Shown here in pieces: positions 12,623-23,882 of a stretch of DNA of 64,000 nucleotides; the stretch's first letter is position 1, and each line of letters opens with the position of its first letter. Position numbers and translations under genes: made by a program. Origin of the DNA: Marasmius tenuissimus (Eukaryota > Basidiomycota > Agaricomycetes > Agaricales > Marasmiaceae); NCBI GenBank assembly GCA_029532415.1, contig JAQOTA010000034.1, positions 620,001-684,000 of the forward strand, read 5' to 3'. The notes under the pieces were generated by a model. That model ran no database searches. It saw only the letters and a program-made list of their open reading frames with translations, and was not told the DNA's origin.

Positions 12623-12855
12623 GGCCACGTGGACGCCTTTGTCTTCCGAGTTCCCTGTACCAAACACCGTTCAACTGATGCTTAACATCTGTGTGTAGAG
12701 CTTGTAGTACATATTAAATTGCATAGAGTAGTCGCAATAAATAATGACAGTGGATACATATATCTACGCCTAAAAACTGAAGATTATACTGGTACATGCA
12801 CATATCAATGCTTACGCTTATACACGGCCTAAAAGCCGAATCATATCTCGATCCT

Positions 12856-14786
12856 CTATGTCTGGGAAACCGCCTGCAGCATCGAGCTTGAATACCCTCG
12901 AACCTTGTTCCAAAGCCACTTCATCGTCACTTGTCTTTCAGGATCCGGTTTCCGGTTCAGGTCCTGCTCCAATTTTACGACTTTTATCCATGGTAGCCAC
13001 TTGCCCGCCTTCTCGTGAACAAAGATGTGCTCGGGCTTCCCATCAGTAGCGCGACGAACGCGGTACAGGCCCGACTGCATGATTCTCAAAGAATCAGAAC
13101 GCCGGCGACGATGGCCATGCACGAGACGGAGAGTAATGGCTTCGAGAGCTACATGTTCGCGGAAGAGCGTCTCGGCTACTTCCGTTGCACCGTCATCTCC
13201 AGCTCGATGACATTTCCAAAGCTCGATAGACTTGAGAGTCGTGCCCTTGAGAACCTGAGAGAATTCGCGCTGCACGATTCCGACTCGGGATCAGCAAACG
13301 AACAGGAAAAAAAAAGTTGCCAAGAGAGAAGACGTACAAGATGAAAGCTCTCCTTGGGTTTGGTAGAACATATCACCGTCAAATGTTCAAGGCGTGGACA
13401 GCCTGTTACCAAACTCCGCAGCTCATGGATTTGGCCGTACTTGGTCGCCAGGGGGTCCTCCGTCGTAAAGTCCATCCATAACGACAGTTTTTTCAGAGAG
13501 GGAAGGGTGGAGACGTATTCCCGGAAGGCATGAAACGCGATCCCGTTGTAAGGTTCATCCGTCAACGTCAACTCCTCGATCGTTGTGTTGATAGCAAGGG
13601 GCAATGCACCTATGGAGATGGCACAACTAAGTGACTTGAGATGTTTCAGTGCCTGCCGGTAGCCGAGGTCTGGCAGACCATGGACACTCAGGTGTTTTAA
13701 GGATTGGTGGGAGAAGATGAAGTTGGTGAATGACTGGAGTAATGAGGGTCTGTCTTGTTCCTGCTCCGACGGCTCCTCTAGTCGACAGTTCTCAAGTACG
13801 AGAGTTGTGAGCTTGGGCCATTTTGCATCGACCATTGGTGTGATATCGAGGGTACGGCGTGCCTGAAGGCTTGGTCCACGATAACCTAAGGTGAGGCTTC
13901 GCAGGTTGGGTGAGCGATTGATGAGCATGTCCCAGAATGCCGATGGTAGCTTTTCGCCTTGGTTGTGCTCGAGATTGGCTGATGTGGTCAATACATTAAT
14001 CGGTTGGGCAACTCTCAGGACAAGAAATTAAAGACGCACGACCATAATGAGTGTCCCGTAGCTCGGACGAGAGCCAAAATCCGAGGAGGTTGTCAAACGC
14101 GAAGAGCTGAGGGCATGTATCGTCGGTATACTGTCAAACTGGAAGAATGGTTTATGTAGACACACCTGGCTCTCCGGACTTATCGGTCTCGTCCCAAGGT
14201 TCGTGCCAACAGTTCGGAGTAATGGGCAGCTTTCATGAGGTAAAATAAGAATATTAACGTTCGTGAACCGTGGGCCACGCACCATCGTTGCAGCGCGAGC
14301 CAAAGATTATCATCAGGTACCTCGAGCCCATCCCAGATGAACTTCTCCAGCGAGGTAAGATTTGGCGCCAACAACTCTACAGCTCTCGCCAGCTCAACTT
14401 CACCAGCGACTGACTTCTGCATGGCTCCTTGCTTGACGTTGCTGGGGACGAGGACGATTTCCCGGACGAAACGGCTAAGGTACGGCCGAGCAATGAGAAA
14501 ACGAATTCGAAGCAGGCATTCGGAGTCGTTGAGACGCAGATTCGAGTAAAGGTATGGAAGGACGAAAGAGCAGATCGACTTTGACTGGGAGATTGGAGGG
14601 ATGAATTAGAAGAGTGTGGATGTCGCAGTTCAAGGGAAGCATTACCGTCAAGCAGAGACTGAGTTTGTCCGCGTCGCCGAGGTACTGAGCAATCTCCCCG
14701 TACAGTTCGATCGAAAAGGGGCTTTTGTTGTCTTGGAGCTCGCGAGACTTGGATTGTTGAGGGAGCCCTGGGTGAGTAAACCACAT
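12856..14786 (-). CDS. F-box / leucine-rich-repeat-like hypothetical protein
   Basis: Read from the minus strand in several exons. The N-terminus (MWFTHPGLPQQ… at 14786) runs into an F-box-like segment, SPFSIELYGEIAQYLG, followed by introns that are hard to place between about 14030 and 14600. The main exon (about 13330-13990) carries irregular Leu-rich repeats (for example PKLTTLVLENCRL, LKHLSVHGLPDL, PSLKKLSLWMDF), and after a short intron near 13270-13335 the last exon ends …SSMLQAVSQT. This is the standard layout of basidiomycete F-box proteins, which probably act in SCF ubiquitin ligases; the substrate is unknown. The start and the 5' splice pattern are uncertain. Confidence 0.6.
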
Positions 14787-15377
14787 TCTGAGAGAGAGAG
14801 AGAGAGGAAGAAAAGGAACGGAAAAGACAAGAGGATCCCACGAAGAAGATGGGGCAGAGGAGGAGAAACGCGAAACCTGGTCGTCACATCATTCTTAATA
14901 TGAGAAGCAATCGTCGGTCAGGGACCGTTTTGAATTGTCTCCGAAACGGAATTTGTCACTGTCATGGGCGCCCGTGAAGATTGGTCGCTTTTCCGGAGCA
15001 AATCGTGGACGTTACTTTGCCGCCTGGAACCGAACTTGTTCATCGTAAGCGTTGAGCCATGTTGCATGTAGCACGCCTCGCGAAAAAGATTTTTTTGGCA
15101 GGGTAACGGAAGAGAAGAATGCTGAGGACAAAAAAAAACCAGAAACACCCACATCGCCGAGACCGAGGTCCAGACACTGTTTTGCCGTTGTCATCATGAA
15201 ATACCCGACTGGTTTTTCTTCCGCGACAGTCACTTGTTCGAGGATGCCTGATGACCTCGCCTAGTTCGTTCGACACCGGAAGGAGAAACAAAATTAGCTT
15301 GCCCGATGCTAGCGGATGCGTGTACTGTACATGTCTGAGCTGGGAGGTGGATGACTTGAATAGAGTCGCAACGGGGA
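14787..15377. other. intergenic region, nothing recognised
   Basis: About 0.6 kb between two minus-strand genes. It contains a (GA)n-rich run near 14790-14815 and several short open frames on the minus strand without recognisable content. It probably holds the promoter of the F-box gene and the terminator region of the Cbp3 gene's downstream flank. Confidence 0.4.
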
Positions 15378-16546
15378 CTACTTTTTTAGGCGGTTCAGGC
15401 CTCCGAACTTCATCGCCGCAGATACGTATCCCTCCATAATGTCCTCATCACTGATGCTCTCGAGGCGAGCGAGCTCCCGTCGGATATAGGTGACAAGCTC
15501 CAGCATCAGCTCTGGGTAGCGAACATACTTGTCGACCTGGTCAGGGAGATAATCGTGAACACCTGATCCATCATCGCTTCTTTCCTCTTTCTCAAAGTCA
15601 ACCTTCTCGGGATTGACGACGCTGCCTCCTACTAGGTTGACTGATCTTCTGAAAGCTGGGGTAGAGGAATCTGAGTCAGAGTAAGCGATGCCACGAGCGC
15701 CACGGGCACCCATCAGGTTCCGCCAAACTGCCGCCGCCAGTTCTGCGTCGCCTTGAACTAGTCCGAGATCGAACGACATGCCCATGCCCATCCACTGTTC
15801 CTTGAAGATCTTCATTTGACGAGTGACTAGTCGTTCTGGTGCTCTGCTACCTCGTTTGAGCTTTCCGTCTGCTGGAATGTTCGGGTTGACGTAGAACGAG
15901 GTGAATGATGTATACGGAGGGATGGGAGGTATGGAAGGTTGTAGAATGGCCCGTATGCGGTCTTCAATGTCAAGGAAGAAATGGTCGACCAAGGACTGTA
16001 CGTAGTGTTTCCCGTGAGGGTCAGGGAGGGCACGTAGACGGACAGTGAGGATCCAGATGTGAAGATTCGCAACCGTGAACCAAGATTGGAATGTCGGAGG
16101 AAGATCACATTCTGTCAAACTCTAGATTAGCACAGAGCCTCGGAGGAGAAGAGGCGACACAAAGAGCCTGGGGTGGTGCTTAAACACTTACCATTCTGCC
16201 AAAACTCTCTATTCGCATCTGGTGCACTCACACAAAGGTCCTGATACAGTATGAGCGTTCTCCGCCCCGATATCTGTTTATCCGTATTGTATCCGAGCAC
16301 AGTCACCAGCTTGTCGAACCAGAACTTTGTGGTTGGAGAAGTCTGTATCTTTGTAGCAAGCCATGTTGGCTGGTGCGCTTTTGGTTCGGGCTGGGTACTG
16401 GACTTGTTGTGAGGGAAATCCTTTTTAGATGTGCGGGAGGTTTGTGTCGATTTTAGTCGTCTGGGAGCATTGCCAGCAACACGACACTGGTGAAGATGGA
16501 CTAGTGACCTCGGGACTATTGGCCGGGTGTGAAGCAGTCTAAGCAT
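15378..16546 (-). CDS. CBP3: ubiquinol-cytochrome c reductase chaperone (Cbp3/UQCC1 family)
   Basis: A mitochondrial protein of about 360 residues on the minus strand in two exons, joined across an 80-nt intron at about 16112-16191. The N-terminus is Arg/Ser-rich with few acidic residues (MLRLLHTRPIVPRSLVHLHQ), a typical mitochondrial presequence; an in-frame ATG five codons upstream (16561) is also possible. The body matches the Ubiq_cyt_C_chap domain, with the conserved region FQSWFTVANLHIWILTVRL, then DHFFLDIEDRIR and the later KIFKEQWMGMGMSFDLG segment. With Cbp6, Cbp3 binds newly made cytochrome b at the mitochondrial ribosome exit and hands it to complex III assembly. The Ser/Asp-rich stretch (YSDSDSS) near the C-terminal third is an insert-like feature. 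Confidence 0.85.
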
Positions 16547-16561
16547 GGTGAAGCGCGTCAA

Positions 16562-16982
16562 GGAAAAACGCGAAAACCTTCGATGTCACCCGCCACGTGA
16601 TGCGAGCGTCTACTTGGCGCCTAGTGGCGATCCGCGGACCTCTGACGGTACGATGACGATGACCTGTTTCAACCCTCTCACAGCAGTCTCCGGATCTCAT
16701 TTCGCACTTTGAAGGGTATCGAATTCATCGGCGGCAACTTCATGGGACACCTTCCACTGGTTCCAGTCTAACGGGCCTCTTTACGATGCACATGATGTGT
16801 CAATGACCAACTTCAATGACAAGAAGTCCTGGCAGGATTAATCATCAACATTCTCTTGTTACCCACCACGCTCCCATGTACCGTTCTGCATGACGCAAGA
16901 GGGAAGGCAGCGACTCCTTGCCGGCTGCAGCAAATGTCTATAAAAGCATTCGAACTGGGACGGTTAAACTCAACTCACAACG
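16562..16982. promoter_or_regulatory. divergent intergenic region with TATA box for the questin-oxidase-like gene
   Basis: About 420 bases separate the Cbp3 gene (minus) from the next gene (plus). A clear TATA box, TATAAAAG at 16939-16946, lies about 40 bases upstream of the ATG at 16983. No other motif could be supported. Confidence 0.5.
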
Positions 16983-18690
16983 ATGTCAGTCGGTAACATT
17001 CTTAGCAAGCTCTTTCCCAGACCGTCTTTGTCACCTTCCGCAATATCCCCTCATATCTTCCCTGGAGTCACTCCAGAGTCAACGAAGACAGTGAGGAACG
17101 TTCTTGAGGATAATTACAAGAAACATCATATCTTTTTTAATGACAAGAGATTCCACAAGTACGTTTTCTCCCTTGAACATTTGCAACTCATAGACGCCGA
17201 TTGACGGCTGCTCTAGTCATATCATCCATCGTGCTCTCGCAGTGTGGGCTTTAGGAGGGGACGCCCATGTTATACAGGCTGGCTACGATCACGATAAATC
17301 CTCCCAGAGGCCATCGTACGAATCCCCGGAGCCTATTACCCGCGACAATTTCAAGGATCACTTGGGCGACGAAAAGTAAGAAAAGTTTCTTAGTGATTAC
17401 TGGTTTCAAGTCATCTTACTCATTCGCTGTACAGTTTCTACGACGGTTATCTCAAATACTTCGTTGCCGAACTAGACCAAAGCAGCGTCGGGAAGGTCAT
17501 CGAGGAATCTGTCTTCTCCCCCGCCTTCAACTTTGCAGTGGAGAACAAATTTGGCGAGCATCCGGAAATGCTCAGTCGATTCTTGGACGGCCTTTTACAC
17601 CCAATGATACATACCGGATACGGCGTGGAATTTGACCTCCCCGGAATCGTAGCTGAAGGTTAGTTCACTTCGGGTTGAGCACCTGATATCTTCCAAGACT
17701 GAGTTCGCTCCAGGTTTAGCGCAGGCTGCAGTTCACAAGGCTTCGAGCACCACCATAGTCCCACCCACCGCCTTTAGTGCGGATTCGATGCCGTCGGATG
17801 GTTCCCTTTCCTCACGCTTGTACCAAATGACTTTCGGTTCGAAAAACGCCACCGCTGGAAAAACCTCGCCCCATGCGTTTACCACCCTCGCGCGGGTTTT
17901 GAAGGATGACAAGGTTAAAACTGGAGACCCAGACGCAAAGAGCATGTACGTAGCGGCACTGGAGGAGTCAGGGGAAGCGATTCACAAGCATGTTTCTGAA
18001 TGGGCCGAGTTCGACCCCTCGGATCCTGAGATCGTGAAGCGCAAAGTGGAGGAGCTCCAGTGGGTCAACGTCTTGTTTTACGCTATTCCTGGCTTCGAAG
18101 CTGCAGAGAATAAGGAATTCAAAGCTGACTTCTTCACGTGAGTTTGACAATATCTTCAGGGTCTTGGCCTACAGCGACTGATCACGAACTTTTCCCCTGG
18201 CAGAATGCACCTTGTTACTTCCTCACTATTCCTACCGTCCTTGATTGCGCCTCTCTCGCCAGCGTCACAACACCTTCTGCTACGTAGCTACTTCGCTTCC
18301 AGCCTCGGTTGGTATATCGGTCGAATCGGCAAAAAGCCGCTCGACATCGGACGTTTCTTCGCCGCTGATACTGCCACTCCCACTCTTATGCCCACCCCGG
18401 AGAAGTCAGCACCCAATTCACTAAGTGCTGAGGCTTCGAACCCCAATCCTTGGCTGGGAATCATAAATCAATCTATCAACCACCTTGATGATCATCTGTG
18501 CAAGATTCAGAGGGCTTTGGGCCATTACTCGACGTTGTATGGATGGAGAGCGACGGAGGATTCGGAATTTAGTGCAACAGAGTTGGAGGGTGCTGAGAAG
18601 ATTGATGGGACGTTGTTCATTAGGGCCGCGGGGCTGACGGCGAAGAGGTTGGCGAGGGAACAGGAGGGAGATGGCAATCCCTGGGATTAA
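16983..18690 (+). CDS. questin oxidase-like protein (AflY / DUF4243 family)
   Basis: A gene of about five exons for roughly 470 residues. The start MSVGNILSKLFPRPS is followed by a family-like segment NHIIHRALAVWALGG and, later, [27 protein letters not shown], both typical of the questin oxidase-like domain (GedK, AflY). His-rich motifs in these segments fit the family, which catalyses Baeyer-Villiger-type ring cleavage of anthraquinones (questin to desmethylsulochrin; versicolorin-pathway step for AflY). The substrate in this fungus is unknown. No polyketide synthase or other pathway enzyme lies nearby, so this is an orphan family member and need not act in a toxin pathway. It ends …REQEGDGNPWD. 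Exons were joined through GT-AG introns at about 17160-17215, 17377-17434, 17659-17713 and 18138-18203. Confidence 0.8.
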
Positions 18691-20235
18691 TTTATGACGG
18701 TCGAACGTTCAAGTGTCGATCGTTTCCAGTGACTTATTAGGCGCAACATATGTAAATGACCTGTACTTGTATCTTGTATGTGTAATACCATGTCAGACCG
18801 CTGAACACGTTCGCTGTAGTTGAGTTTTGAAGCTCTCCGTTCGACGCAAGTTCACGTCAATGTACAATGTCCACTCAGCTTTCCGGCGCTTATTATGAAC
18901 GACGCCTGTTCTTCCGAGACCATGATGTCGGAATCACCGTGGGTTGGCTTCTGGTCCAACTTCATCGTTTGTTCCCACTGTCATTATCTAGCTTGGGTTG
19001 ATTCTGGCGCATTTTGCTCGCAGGGATAATTCCCAGTCGAATTCATCTTAGATTCGTTGTGTTCAATGACACAGGTGAGCTCAAAGTTATTGCTACCCTC
19101 CTTAAGATCTAACAAGGCTCCGGTTGATAGAGATCGTGGCACTGATGGCCTGGCTATGGATATCTCAAACCGTCTCGGGGCGACTCTGAGACGCCTTTCA
19201 AGTACCGCGGCGACGCCGGGCCAGGAGTGAGTCAGTGGTATAACACCGTGAACCGCCGCCGCCGCCCAGGGATATGAACTCAAAATGGCCCGCAATGACA
19301 AGAAACACTTTGGGGAATCCAATGAGAGTAGTCAGAATAATTGAAAGTCACATACTTGCTCCCGAACATATCGACACCTCCGACCTCTCTCGCGTACAAC
19401 TGGTACACATCGCGTAGCAGGCATGTAAGGGTTTCAGAAAAACGGGTTCAACACGGCTTGAAGAGCGGCACATAGTTGTGGTGCCATTTTTCTTGATTTG
19501 TTGAGCGCTGGCTCGGGTGGGAGGCAGTAAGTGGTAGTATCTCCGTGACTCTACGTGTTTCTGAAATTTTTCTGGACAATACAACAGCTCTCAGCCCTGA
19601 AATGAAAACGGCATCGGACTTAGCCTGTGGCAATTTTATACAACGAGCTCTCAAATGAATCTCGAACGACTCAATTTCGACAGGGTGCAAGGACTCGCGA
19701 GTAACGCCGCTCGGACTCTTTCCACCATTTCCGCAGCCGTTGTATGAAACTCTCGTACATCCCAAGCAAATATAGGCCGGCATCTTCTCAATGAATTTTG
19801 TAGGGTTCGTTCTATTCTTGTGTCGAGTAATTTTTGAACAGTACAGATATCTCTGAGCCTCTCAGTCAGTCCGCCTCCGGCAAGGTGCTTTTAGTACCTA
19901 CTACTCGACGCCACTGGGGCGAAAGCGACTTTCATTGGTGATCAGTGTCTCCACTGTTTTTCTTCGAAGGACAACCTCCGATTAAATTTGCTTCCCCAGC
20001 CCGGGTAATGCGGCGAGCAATGCCCTCCTTCTACCGGCCGCTCGCTTCGAAGCGTTTTACATTTATGTTAAAGGGTTCAACGTACGGAACTTCCCCATAT
20101 CTTCAAAAACACGATGAATACAATTCTGTTACACTTACGCGCCTGCCTCTTTCGGCAGTGAAGCCTGAAAGGTATAAGAACCCGTCAGTACTGACGAGAA
20201 TCTCATTGTCTGTTTCTCAGGGATATCTATCGATA
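18691..20235. other. 1.5 kb intergenic region, no gene recognised
   Basis: No coding region could be supported. Short open frames on both strands lack family resemblance or consistent splice partners. A TATA-like GGTATAAGAA at about 20170-20179 lies some 60 bases before the next start codon and is a plausible promoter element for the secreted Thr/Pro-rich gene. Confidence 0.4.
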
Positions 20236-21284
20236 ATGTTGACATACATCCTCGTCGCTCTTTCTTTCTCGTCGCTCCTTATCAATGCACACCCCGTCTG
20301 CTCTGACAACGTTACAACCGTTGTTTCTACGGTCACTGCGACCGCAACCGTGACGTGAGTGGATACAAGCTTGAGTAAGACGTCGTACGCTCGTTGCTGA
20401 CCTGGAGATAATTTCTAGTGTCTGCGACTGTGGTACCGGAGGCATCCCACCCACGACGTGCGTATCTCCTGACGAGTGTTCTTCTGTAGACTCAACTGTC
20501 ATATCTAGGGTGCCCACTACTAGCATAATCACCACTCCCACTGGTGGCGTCTCGTATGTGGTCATTTTAAATTGCAGCTCACTGTGCTTACATCAGGCTT
20601 AGGGAACCCCCGACCTCTACGACCATCTCCGTCCCTCCTACTGGTCCGCCTGAGAACCCTCCTGTCACCGAGACCGAGCCTCCGGCCACACCTACCACCG
20701 TCAGCACCACCACCGAGCCACCCACTAGCCCTCCTTCCAACCCACCTGAAAACCCTCCCACTAATACTGACACCAACCCTCCTACTACTACCACAGTCAC
20801 CACCTCCGAGCCTCCGACTAGCAGTGGCACAGTTCCCCCCACTAGCAGTGGCACAGTTCCTCCTACTAGCAGCGGTACAGTTCCTCCCACTAGCCCAACG
20901 AGCCCTCCGGTCACGCCTACCAGTCCCATCTATCCTGAGAACCCAGAGTCGTCGAGTTCCTGCACCAGTCCACCGACTAGCGAGAGCAGCTCAGTGCCAC
21001 CGGTTCAACCACCGTACTCAGACTACCCTGAGCAACCTTACTCCGACTACCCTGTCCTACCTCCCTACTCGGAGTGGACAATCTCGACCACTCCCGTGAG
21101 TATTGAACATCCTGTCCTTATGAATTCTGGAAGACTGACGATCGACTAGACTGGTCCCTATGGCGAAGCCACTGGCACCCCGTACGGTGGTGATTCTACG
21201 TACTATGGCGGCGATTCGACATACTACGGTGGCGATTCGACCTGCGACTCTCTTTACCAGGACTGCTCGGGGCAACAATACTAA
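20236..21284 (+). CDS. secreted Thr/Pro/Ser-rich repeat protein (cell-wall type)
   Basis: About 280 residues after three or four introns (near 20355-20418, 20459-20509 region uncertain, 20553-20597 and 21095-21149). The N-terminus is a signal peptide (MLTYILVALSFSSLLINAHP). The middle is a long Pro/Thr/Ser-rich region with the unit SSGTVPPT repeated three times (about 20820-20890), and the C-terminus carries Tyr-rich repeats: YSDYPEQ-like units and then GGDSTYYG repeated (about 21185-21245), before a Cys-containing end, DSLYQDCSGQQY. Such composition implies heavy O-glycosylation and a wall or secreted role; no GPI tail is visible. I cannot assign a family. The repeats may vary in number between strains. 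Confidence 0.6.
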
Positions 21285-21469
21285 TACCGTTACCTCGATG
21301 TCTTTCCACCTTTGATGATTACATCAATTGCTGTTCTAATATGTGAAAAATGTTGAAAAGGTGATGGAAGGGGTGAAGGGGGGTTTGAGAGATCACAGTT
21401 TCTTGATTTAGCCATTCCTATTGTACATATTGTGTGATAGATAATAGGTCCCTCGAAAACGCCAGTAGC

Positions 21470-23159
21470 TTATTTCTTCAAGTGAACTACCTCGTCGAAA
21501 ACATTGGGCGAGTAATCCATGAGAGGACCTGCACGAAGAGCTGTGCTGGAAGAGAAGTGGGCCATTGGCTTGTTCACGCCTTCGACGTGTTTAGCTTTCC
21601 ATTCCGTGAAGTTCGTATAGCCGATAAGGACTTGCAAGCTGTAGTCAGCGGAGATCGAATCATCATCGAAAGGTTCGCCAGCTGGGATGTTACGGAACCT
21701 AAATCCAATATCAATGAAAGAAACGAAGCGTCGGCATGCAAACTTTACTCACCATCTCATTGTCTCCTTCTCATCTTGTTGTTCCCACTTGAAGGTGAAT
21801 GTATCACCAGGACCGAGGATCTTGATTTTTTTCGGCGCAGGTTTCTGAATGAGCGAAGTCGGCTTGCGATGGGTCGTAGTGCGCTGTGCAACCGAGTGGC
21901 ACGAGGCGCATGCGCTGACAAAGTTGTCTGCCGGTCTACAAGAAGAGGTTAACCTGACGACCACGACAAGAACAGGGATCAACGTACCCGTTCATACGCC
22001 CGTTCCAGCCCCATGTCGGTCGAGATCCACCGAGTTCCTTGAGGAGCTCAAGAGCAACAGGGTTGAGCCAGAGCTCCTGGGGACGAACGCCGCTATCGTA
22101 TTTCTCCTGGGTGAGATTAGGGTCATTGCCCCATTGCAGGCCGACAGGGATCATGTTATCCCACTGCTTCACAGGCGGAAGCTGGATGGGTTTTCAGCTC
22201 TCAGGATTGATCGACTAACTTCAAGAACGCGGACAGACGTGCATTTGGGTTAGCATGGCGGCCGTCATAGACAAAGGTTCCAAAAGTCCATCCGATAGGA
22301 GCACGCTCGTCGCGAGCAGCAAAGTCAATTTGGACGAGTCTGACGGGATTTGCCGTGTTCAGCCGCACTTTGGGGTCGGGGACCACATTGGGATCGGTGG
22401 GAGGCTTGGCAATACAGGCTTCCCAGACTGGGGAGCAATGCATCGAGGGAACTTCGTCATCCGTCGCGGTATTGAAGAGGTTCTTGCAGATGAGAGATCC
22501 GTGGGGGAACTTGAGGTTGGTCTCCCAGGTGGGTTGATTGGGATTCTGCCAGACGCCGCCGAGAACGGATGCAGCTAAAGACAGTCAGTCAACTTACTTG
22601 TGCGAGCATTAATTAACGAACCTTCCGAATTGAAATAGCCACAAGCCCAGCACTGGAGAAACCTGTCCTGATTTTTCGCAAGCTCATTAGGGGGAGTTGC
22701 ACGTTCGAATGTCAAGCCGTTGATAGGCTCCCGACCGTTGTCGCTGTAGTGCATCCATGGAGCATGGTACCAGTCGCGGACCTACAGACAAAGTAAGCAA
22801 ATTGCAGCACTCCGGATGACTAGCGACCATTCGCAAACCTTGTTCTTCCGCACCACAAATCCATTCTCAACGTTGCCCTCGCAGAAATAGCTCCTGATCA
22901 ATTCGCAGTAGAGCTTAGGGCGTTTCTTGAAGTCGACGTGCAACCATGGCTTGGGATCGAATGGTAATCGACCTGGATCTGGGAGCTGGGGCAGTCCAGA
23001 GAAATCGTCACCTTCGACCTCTGGCAGCACACGGGCACGATGAGGATAGTCCTTGGGGTGAGGATAGTCGTTACGAATAGCCCATGGTTGATAGGGCTCC
23101 GGTGCTTGATGAACGGAGGACGTGTTGAATTGGATTTCAGCTGGAGTAGGAGCTGCCAT
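21470..23159 (-). CDS. c-type heme (CxxCH) protein, copy 1
   Basis: Six exons (1419 nt) give 472 residues. Introns at 22782-22838, 22575-22621, 22182-22242, 21936-21987 and 21699-21752. There is no signal peptide or mitochondrial presequence (MAAPTPAEIQFNTSSVHQ). A Pro-rich N-terminal third leads to VRDWYHAPWMHY, WACGYFNSE, VLGGVWQNP, DFAARDERAP and GWTFGTFVYDG. One heme-binding motif, CASCH, sits at about residues 345-349 in NFVSACASCHSVAQ, with Phe four residues before the first Cys. Downstream ETMRW (near residue 397) could supply a Met ligand. The layout recalls bacterial monoheme cytochrome proteins of about this size, from memory and not verified; it is not mitochondrial cytochrome c. 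The function is unknown; a covalently bound heme is inferred. The third intron appears to use a GC donor in this copy only. Confidence 0.82.
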
Positions 23160-23882
23160 GGCTAAGATCGTATGGAGGATGGGAAATCCATGAACTCAAG
23201 ACCATGGCTTTTATATGCCAGTTTTTCTTCATGAATAAACAAGGCATACACGGCGGCGTGACTGCATTGTGGAAATTTCCTGTCAATTAGATGTGAGTGG
23301 ATCATAGATTTTTTTGAACGTACCGACAAGTCTAAAAGACCTATGATACCTTGCATATCACCTTGCAGCTGCCTCGAGGCTCGTGTGGTGGATATTTGAA
23401 TCATCAACACCGGGTCGTTCATTCATGTAGGAGGTGATAATCTACCGGACTGGCAAACAGCCGGAATGTGGGGTATATTATCCTGACATCGGGCGAGACA
23501 GTGACAATGTTGCCTATCCCTAAATGATAGTCAAACTGTGGAATACGCAGCTCAGCTGGGACCCGCACGAGGTCTTTCTCGTTCATTCCTGAGCGACGTC
23601 TTGTTCTTGCTGGTAATTTGAGCGTTGTCATTGATTGAAGAAGAGACGAGGCCCAGTTTCCACGCCCTATCCGCGCCCGGAATGTGCCTTTCACCTGTAC
23701 CCGAATGGGGTCACGGACGCTCTATTCTGGTCTGTAAGTGTCATCAACCTATTACAGACCCTCAAAAATCCAAGAATGAGGATGGAACTCGAGGAAGTAT
23801 ACATTTTTCAATCCCTGTACGTCCACGTCGATTTTATTCTTTCCCCCCATCTCGTTAACCGCGTCGACGTCCAACTATAGTC
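23160..23882. promoter_or_regulatory. shared bidirectional promoter region of pair 1
   Basis: The 723 bp between two divergent start codons (23159 minus, 23883 plus). On the minus strand a TATA-like CATATAAAAG (complement of 23208-23217) lies about 50 bases upstream of the cytochrome-like start; copy 2 has CATATATAAAC at the same distance. This conservation supports a real core promoter. Coregulation of the two genes is inferred from the arrangement. Confidence 0.55.

Noticed and set aside
21849..22580. Plus-strand open frames conserved between the two cytochrome copies
   Set aside because: They mirror the strongly conserved coding strand of the cytochrome gene, cross its introns and have no coherent content.
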